Shown here in pieces: positions 59,438 through 64,000 of a stretch of DNA of 64,000 nt (position 1 is its first letter; each line of letters starts with the position of its first letter). The stretch covers positions 2,201,857-2,265,856 of the forward strand of contig NZ_CP083985.1 in the NCBI RefSeq assembly GCF_020172665.1, in the 5' to 3' direction. Made by a program: the position numbers and the translations under genes. Below the pieces are notes generated by a model. It had not been told where the DNA came from. It was given only the letters and a program-made list of their open reading frames with translations, and searched no databases. The stretch comes from [Mycobacterium] zoologicum (GTDB taxonomy: Bacteria; Actinomycetota; Actinomycetes; Mycobacteriales; Mycobacteriaceae).

Positions 59438-61738
59438 TCAGTCTTCTTTGCCGATCAGCTTGCCCAGGGCTTCGCGGTCGGATGCCAGCAGCTCGTCGAT
59501 ACGCGGCTGGTTCACATCGGCGACGATGATCTCGCCGACCTCCTGATTGACGCTGCTGAAGATGCCGTGTTCCTTCATCTTCTCGGTCTGGTACAGGTTG
59601 TCCTGGGTGGGCGTGACGTAGTGCACCGCAGCGGCTTTGAACCGATGGATCAGCCACACGTGGGTCAGGTCCATCAGTCGCTTCTGCCGCAGCTTCTCGG
59701 AGAAGGTGTTCTGGTCGCGCACGGTCAGAATGCTGCGGCCGTGCCGGTCCTTGATCGGGTCGACGATCACGTTGGCCAGCTTTTCGTCACCGTCGCCGTA
59801 GATCCCGAGTTCGAGCACATCGGATCCGGGCCGGGTCGGCCGCAGTTGGACCCGCAGCTTCTCGCCGACCTGATAGTGCGCGGCCCACAGTGCCAGCCAG
59901 TCCTCCAGCAGCTTCTTGGGCACCTCGGTCTGCACCAGGTGCTGATGCTGGGTGGATCCGGCACCCATCGCCTTGGTGGTGGCGGTGCGCCCGGACGAGG
60001 CGGCCAGCGCGGCGTCGCTGCGCGGCCCGCCGACCAGCGTCTGCGGTGTGCGGTAAGGGGATTCGACCAGCCGCATCTTGCGCTGCAGGCGGGCCAGCGC
60101 CAGCATCCCGTCCTGCAGCAGGGTGGCCGCGAACTCTTCGGAGGCCACACCGTCGACCTGATGCCCGCCGTAGGTGATGAAGTTGAAGACGAAACCCAGC
60201 TTGCCGATCTCGGCCGGGAAGGCTCGCATCTGGTCGTCGGTCATTCCGGTGGTGTCCCAGTTGAACGACGGCGACAGGTTGTAGGCCAGCATCTGGTCGG
60301 GGTACACCGCGTGGATCGCCTCGGCGAACTCACGGGCCTCGGCGAGATCAGCGGTCTTGGTCTCCATCCACAGAATGTCGGCGAACGGGGCCGCGGCCAG
60401 CGACTTGGCGATCGCATACGGGATGCCGCCGCGCACCTGGAAGTACCCCTCGGGGGTCTTCGCTCGATCGCAGTCCCAGCCCGGGTCGGCGTTGAGCTCC
60501 GCGGCTTTCGCCCGTGCGGTGTACAGCGGTGCGCGGAAAGCGAATTCGCGCCATTGCGCGGCGGTCATCTCCTTGGGCTCGCCCTCCCGTTCGGCGAAGG
60601 CCAGCATCTCGGCGACCGCGTCGGCGAACGTCATCAGCCCGGCGTCGTTCTGCCAGGCCTCCACGAATTTCGATTCGATGTCGTCGAAGAGGGCGTCCAC
60701 CGACTGCGTCCCGTCGCTGTTCCAGCCCTGCGCGGCCGCGGTGATCAGCGCGGTGATGCCCTGGCGTTCCAGCCAGGTGTCGGCCTCGGCGTACTCGCCT
60801 TCGGGCAGGGCGTAGAGCAGGTGGCCGTTGATCTCCTTGATTCCCGAGTTGTAGAAGCGCCGGGTCATCGCCAGGAAACACGCCTTGTACGACGGGATCT
60901 TCAGGTTGGTGGTGCCCAGGATGAACGGCTGGTCGCGCTCGTCGGAGCGGCTCTCGACGAGGTTGGCCGCCTCGGCGTCGGTACGCGCCACGATGATGCC
61001 CGGCACGCCCATCATGTCCAGCTGGAAGCGGGCGGTGTTGAGCCGCTTGATCTGTTCATCGGACGGTACCAACACCTTGCCGCCCTGGTGTCCGCACTTC
61101 TTGGTGCCCGGGCGCTGGTCCTCGATGTGGTAGCCGGGGACGCCGGATTCGACGAAGCGACGAATCAGGTTGCGTACGTGCGGATCACCCCCGTGGCCGG
61201 TGTCGGCGTCGGCGATGATGAACGGGCGGTAGTCGACAGCGGGAGTGGCGGCGCGCTGTTCGGGCGTCATCTGCAGGCGCAGGTACTGCTGGTTGCGGTC
61301 GGCGGTGAGCAGGGCGCGGACCAAGCCGGCGGCCTCGTCGGGCACCTGACTCAGCGGGTAGCTGGCGAGGTCGGGGCCGGGGTCTTCGTTGATCGAGCCC
61401 TTCGCCGAGGTCGCCCACCCGCCCAGGTAGATGCCCTCGATGCCGACCCGCTTCATGACGACCGCCTGGCCGGGCGAATAGGGGCCGAAGGTGGTGATGC
61501 TCTTCTTGGCGGCGAACAGTTCCCGCAACCGCGCGTAGAACGCGGTGGCCGCCTCCCGTGCGACCGGATAGTCGGCGGGGATGGTGCCGCGTTGCTCGAC
61601 GATTTGGCGGGCGGAGTAGAGGCGGGTGATGCCTTCGAAACGGGGGCTGTCGAAGTACTTCTGGATGGCGGCGACATCGGCAGCGAGATCCGGTTGCGTC
61701 GGTGCACTCGCTGCGGTGTTCGTCTCGATGGTCGTCAT
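59438..61738 (-). CDS. aceA: Isocitrate lyase, large form (ICL2/AceA)
   Basis: 766 residues, the length of mycobacterial ICL2. The active-site KKCGH is at 213-217 with catalytic Cys215, plus DADTGHGG and the C-terminal extra domain of the large enzymes (from about residue 600). It cleaves isocitrate to glyoxylate and succinate for growth on fatty acids and acetate. The gene is one intact frame, while M. tuberculosis H37Rv carries it split as aceAa/aceAb. ATG 61738 has AGGAG about 10 nt upstream. Confidence 0.95.
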   Translation of the reverse strand: MTTIETNTAASAPTQPDLAADVAAIQKYFDSPRFEGITRLYSARQIVEQRGTIPADYPVAREAATAFYARLRELFAAKKSITTFGPYSPGQAVVMKRVGIEGIYLGGWATSAKGSINEDPGPDLASYPLSQVPDEAAGLVRALLTADRNQQYLRLQMTPEQRAATPAVDYRPFIIADADTGHGGDPHVRNLIRRFVESGVPGYHIEDQRPGTKKCGHQGGKVLVPSDEQIKRLNTARFQLDMMGVPGIIVARTDAEAANLVESRSDERDQPFILGTTNLKIPSYKACFLAMTRRFYNSGIKEINGHLLYALPEGEYAEADTWLERQGITALITAAAQGWNSDGTQSVDALFDDIESKFVEAWQNDAGLMTFADAVAEMLAFAEREGEPKEMTAAQWREFAFRAPLYTARAKAAELNADPGWDCDRAKTPEGYFQVRGGIPYAIAKSLAAAPFADILWMETKTADLAEAREFAEAIHAVYPDQMLAYNLSPSFNWDTTGMTDDQMRAFPAEIGKLGFVFNFITYGGHQVDGVASEEFAATLLQDGMLALARLQRKMRLVESPYRTPQTLVGGPRSDAALAASSGRTATTKAMGAGSTQHQHLVQTEVPKKLLEDWLALWAAHYQVGEKLRVQLRPTRPGSDVLELGIYGDGDEKLANVIVDPIKDRHGRSILTVRDQNTFSEKLRQKRLMDLTHVWLIHRFKAAAVHYVTPTQDNLYQTEKMKEHGIFSSVNQEVGEIIVADVNQPRIDELLASDREALGKLIGKED

Positions 61739-61910
61739 GGAATTACACTCCTGTTCGCCCCGATTCAGCCTTCGTCTCCCACGTATTGTGCCGTCGGTGG
61801 CTGAGCGACAACGCGGTTTTGCCATACAACTTTCGCGCACTGCCGCCGAAACCGGGGCCGTCGGGTGAATCCCGTGGATTTGGGGGCTGACGTGGCTAAG
61901 CTGAGACGCC
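61739..61910. other. Divergent promoter region aceA / membrane protein gene
   Basis: 172 bp. On the minus strand AGGAG precedes the aceA ATG. The segment near 61800-61840 (CGGTTTTGCCATACAACTTTCG) is locally AT-richer and is the likely aceA promoter. No operator is assigned. Confidence 0.4.
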
Positions 61911-62240
61911 ATGACGACCCGGTCAAACCGGTGGCACAGCCGCTGGGAGGCGCGGCAGATGAGCCGCCGCTTCGCCGGGGTAGGTGTTCGGATTCCGGCG
62001 GCCCGGCTACGACAGCTGGCCGCCGGCGCGCCACCGGCCTCGGCAGAATCGGTCGACTACACGTTCGCGCTCGCCGCGACCGAGATCATGCGCGAGCAGC
62101 GATTGGCCCGGGCGCAGCGCAACCGGCGCCGGCTGGTGCATGCGCTGATCGTGGCCGGGTTGATGGTGGCGGCGCTGAACCTGCTGATCTGCATGGGCTA
62201 CCTGTTCATCAGCTTGGCGCTGCACGAACCGGTCATCTGA
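61911..62240 (+). CDS. Hypothetical single-pass membrane protein
   Basis: 109 residues, with a basic N-terminal half ([17 protein letters not shown]) and a C-terminal transmembrane helix [23 protein letters not shown]. No domain is recognised. The ATG is strictly at the start of the frame; it reads toward the mmpS-mmpL operon. Confidence 0.68.
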   Translation: MTTRSNRWHSRWEARQMSRRFAGVGVRIPAARLRQLAAGAPPASAESVDYTFALAATEIMREQRLARAQRNRRRLVHALIVAGLMVAALNLLICMGYLFISLALHEPVI

Positions 62241-62379
62241 GCCCGCGAGGCTGCCACTGTTACGCGTACGCCGCCGGCAAGTGCGGTAGCGTCAACCCCG
62301 CCGCTGTGACGGAACCCGGGTTCCGCGGACTGTCCTGCGGTCGACTTGACGCGACGAAGGCAGGGGAGGCGGGCACCCG
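62241..62379 (+). promoter_or_regulatory. Structured leader upstream of mmpS (possible riboswitch)
   Basis: 139 bp of dense inverted repeats. GCGTCAA pairs with TTGACGC 50 nt later, CCGC with GCGG at several places, and GGAACCCGGGTTCC is a perfect palindrome. The string CCCCGCCGCTGTGACGG (about 62296-62312) resembles the conserved CCCGCcACTGTgA core of cobalamin riboswitches, and GAAGGCAGGGGAGG near the end loosely recalls the B12 box. The likeness is partial, so the class is unproven. It ends with GGGGAGG upstream of the mmpS GTG. Confidence 0.4.
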
Positions 62380-62811
62380 GTGTATGGCTTGTTCAAGCGG
62401 TTCTGGATTCCGCTGCTACTCGTGGTTGTCATAGCCCTGGGCGGGTATGCGATTACCCGGATTCGCGGATCCCTGGGACATCACGGCCCGAATCTTGCGG
62501 AGGGCTCCGCCATCACCGAGAACTTCAATCCGAAGCGCATTACCTATGAGGTCAGCGGGACAGGCGGGACCGCGAACCTGAACTACCTCGACGAGAACGG
62601 TCAGCCGAATCTGATCGAAAACGCGGCCCTGCCATGGTCGTTCACGATCATCACCACCCTGCCGTCGATGTCGGCCAACATCCTGGCCCAGGGCGACCGC
62701 AACACCCGTAACCTTCGGTGCCGGGTGACCGTTGACGACGTGGTGCGTGATGACCGGGCCAGTGCCGACACCATCAAACCGTTCATCTACTGCTTGGTGA
62801 AAAGCGTATGA
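62380..62811 (+). CDS. mmpS: MmpS-family membrane protein
   Basis: 143 residues from GTG 62380. One N-terminal transmembrane helix (FWIPLLLVVVIALGGYAITRI) and the MmpS beta domain: ITYEVSGTGGTANLNYLD, ALPWSFTI and LRCRVTVDDVV with two Cys. It assists the MmpL transporter encoded directly after, with a 4-bp overlap. Confidence 0.9.
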   Translation: MYGLFKRFWIPLLLVVVIALGGYAITRIRGSLGHHGPNLAEGSAITENFNPKRITYEVSGTGGTANLNYLDENGQPNLIENAALPWSFTIITTLPSMSANILAQGDRNTRNLRCRVTVDDVVRDDRASADTIKPFIYCLVKSV

Positions 62812-64000
62812 GCCCCACCGCCCACACGAGCGCCCGTCGCCCCTTCATCGGCCACCTGGTCCGGATCTTCTCGGTGCCGATCATCTTGTTCTGGGTGCTG
62901 CTCGTGGTCGTCCTGGGCGCGGTGGTGCCCTCGCTCGGCGAGGTCGCGGCCACCCGGTCGGTGCCGATCAGTCCTATCGATGCACCGTCGTACAAGGCGA
63001 TGCTCAATATCGGAAAGGTGTTCCAGCAGTACGACTCGGACTCCACGGCGATGGTCGTGCTGGAGAGTGAGGAACCGGTCGGCGAGGCGGCGCACAAGTA
63101 CTACGACGAGATCGTCGCCGAGCTGCTGGCCGATCACGAGCACGTGCAGAACGTCCAGGACTTCTGGAGTGATCCGCTGACCGCGGCGGGCTCGCAGAGC
63201 GTGGACGGCAAATCCGCCTATGTGCAGATCTTCCTCAACGGTTCGCAGGGTACGACCGCCAGCCACGAGTCGGTGGCGGCGGTGCGTGACATCGTCGCCT
63301 CGGTCCCCGCGCCACCGGGTATCAAAGCCCACGTCGCGGGCAACACCGTTCTCAATGCCGACACCAGCGTGGCCGGCCATCAAAGCATGCACCGGCTGGA
63401 GTTGGTGTCGATCGTCATCATCATCGTGATGCTGCTCGCCGTCTACCGCTCGGTGGTGACGATGCTGATATCGATGGTCGCCATCGGCCTGGGACTGTTC
63501 GCCGCGATGAGTGTGACGGCCGCGGTCGGCAACATGAACATCATCGGCTTGACGCCCTACGCGGTGAGCATGGTGACGATGTTGTCCATCGCCGCGATCA
63601 CGGATTATCTGATCTTTCTCCTCGGCAGATATCACGAGGAGCGAGCGAACGGCCTCGATCGCGAAGATGCGTTCTACGTCTCCTACAGCGGTGTCTCGCA
63701 CGTCATCCTGGGTTCCGGGCTGACCATCGTCGGCGCCCTGATGTGTCTGAGCATGACGACGCTGCCCTATTTCCAGACGATGGGTCCGCCCTGCGCGATC
63801 GCGATTCTGGTCGTGATCGTCGCGTCGCTGACCCTGACACCGGCGATCCTGACCGTGGCATCGAAGTTCGGGTTGCTCGACCCCCGACAGAGACTGTCGA
63901 CGCGGAACTGGCGCAAGGTCGGCACCAGCACGGTGCGCTGGCCCATTCCGATCATCTTGATGACCAGCGCGCTCGCCGTCATCGGTTTCATCAGTCTGCT
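62808..64000 (+). CDS. mmpL: MmpL-family RND transporter (partial, runs off the right edge)
   Basis: ATG 62808 overlaps the mmpS stop; 397 codons are in the window. First transmembrane helix FSVPIILFWVLLVVVLGAVVPSL, then a periplasmic loop, then the TM2-6 block including ITDYLIFLLGRYHEE, the essential Asp/Tyr relay (DY) of MmpL proteins. These export mycolate-type lipids, siderophores or drugs. Sub-family within MmpL4/5-like transporters cannot be fixed from the visible half. Confidence 0.9.
   Translation, partial: MSPTAHTSARRPFIGHLVRIFSVPIILFWVLLVVVLGAVVPSLGEVAATRSVPISPIDAPSYKAMLNIGKVFQQYDSDSTAMVVLESEEPVGEAAHKYYDEIVAELLADHEHVQNVQDFWSDPLTAAGSQSVDGKSAYVQIFLNGSQGTTASHESVAAVRDIVASVPAPPGIKAHVAGNTVLNADTSVAGHQSMHRLELVSIVIIIVMLLAVYRSVVTMLISMVAIGLGLFAAMSVTAAVGNMNIIGLTPYAVSMVTMLSIAAITDYLIFLLGRYHEERANGLDREDAFYVSYSGVSHVILGSGLTIVGALMCLSMTTLPYFQTMGPPCAIAILVVIVASLTLTPAILTVASKFGLLDPRQRLSTRNWRKVGTSTVRWPIPIILMTSALAVIGFISL

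Noticed and set aside
59567..61804. Very long open frame (745 codons) antisense to aceA.
   Set aside because: High-GC DNA keeps the opposite frame open; the aceA protein has clear motifs while the antisense product is low-complexity and matches no family.

Overview
The window is high-GC DNA (genes on both strands, many GTG starts, 1-8 bp gene overlaps) from a Mycobacterium, most likely a Mycolicibacterium-type non-tuberculous species. The diagnosis rests on lineage-restricted genes: an antigen 85 mycolyltransferase, Apa, an MmpS/MmpL pair, a DUF7159-type protein, GuaB1, a 766-residue isocitrate lyase, and an IdeR box. From memory of the M. tuberculosis map (not computed here), the backbone is broadly collinear with the Rv1841c-Rv1916 region, with several blocks inserted or lost. 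The urease operon that follows the Rv1847 counterpart in M. tuberculosis is absent.

Layout. 1-4.5 kb: leftward unit of guaB1 (GMP reductase), two CNNM/CorC-like membrane proteins and a conserved 'glycosylase'. 4.6-8.1 kb: a small ORF, two tandem secreted histidine-phosphatase-like proteins and an alpha/beta hydrolase. 8.1-11.5 kb: gnd1, a BlaR-like M56 protease, BlaI with its operator, a thioesterase. 11.5-20.9 kb: ndh, an atypical SDR, modABC, apa, small membrane proteins, a CPBP protease, a secreted MmpS-like protein, a ferredoxin reductase, an HhH-GPD protein. 20.9-24.4 kb: a divergent pair, a membrane TrkA-N/RyR protein and a TIR-transmembrane-PknH_C-like receptor, which is the most unusual part of the window. 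24.4-33 kb: lldD2, a broken DUF1810 gene, ahpD-ahpC/oxyR (intact oxyR), an enoyl-CoA hydratase, an iron unit (Rv1874-like, bfd, IdeR box, bfrA), and an MFS exporter with a winged-helix tail. 33-40.3 kb: CocE hydrolase, SRPBCC protein, antigen 85 with a clear terminator, DUF7159-type, YceI, a secreted protein, a second 6-phosphogluconate dehydrogenase. 40.4-44.5 kb: a translationally coupled five-gene MoxR/DUF58/DUF4129 operon. 44.5-55.5 kb: nitronate monooxygenase with a KstR-type site, a HAD phosphatase, cinA, a lipase-maturation-factor protein, dtd, a PAP2-yaaA-dipeptidase operon, a STAS protein, a neutral ceramidase. 55.7-64 kb: acyltransferase-3 plus SGNH lipoprotein, an epimerase, an AraC relic, an HD protein, aceA, and mmpS-mmpL behind a structured leader; mmpL runs off the right edge.

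Functional threads: envelope building and remodelling (antigen 85, Apa, MmpS/L, MoxR/DUF58, dipeptidase, acyltransferase/SGNH, CNNM proteins), redox and iron homeostasis (AhpCD/OxyR, BfrA/Bfd/IdeR, Ndh), purine and pentose metabolism, lipid and acid use (isocitrate lyase, lactate dehydrogenase, ceramidase, KstR-type control), and one candidate signalling or immunity module (TIR/RyR).
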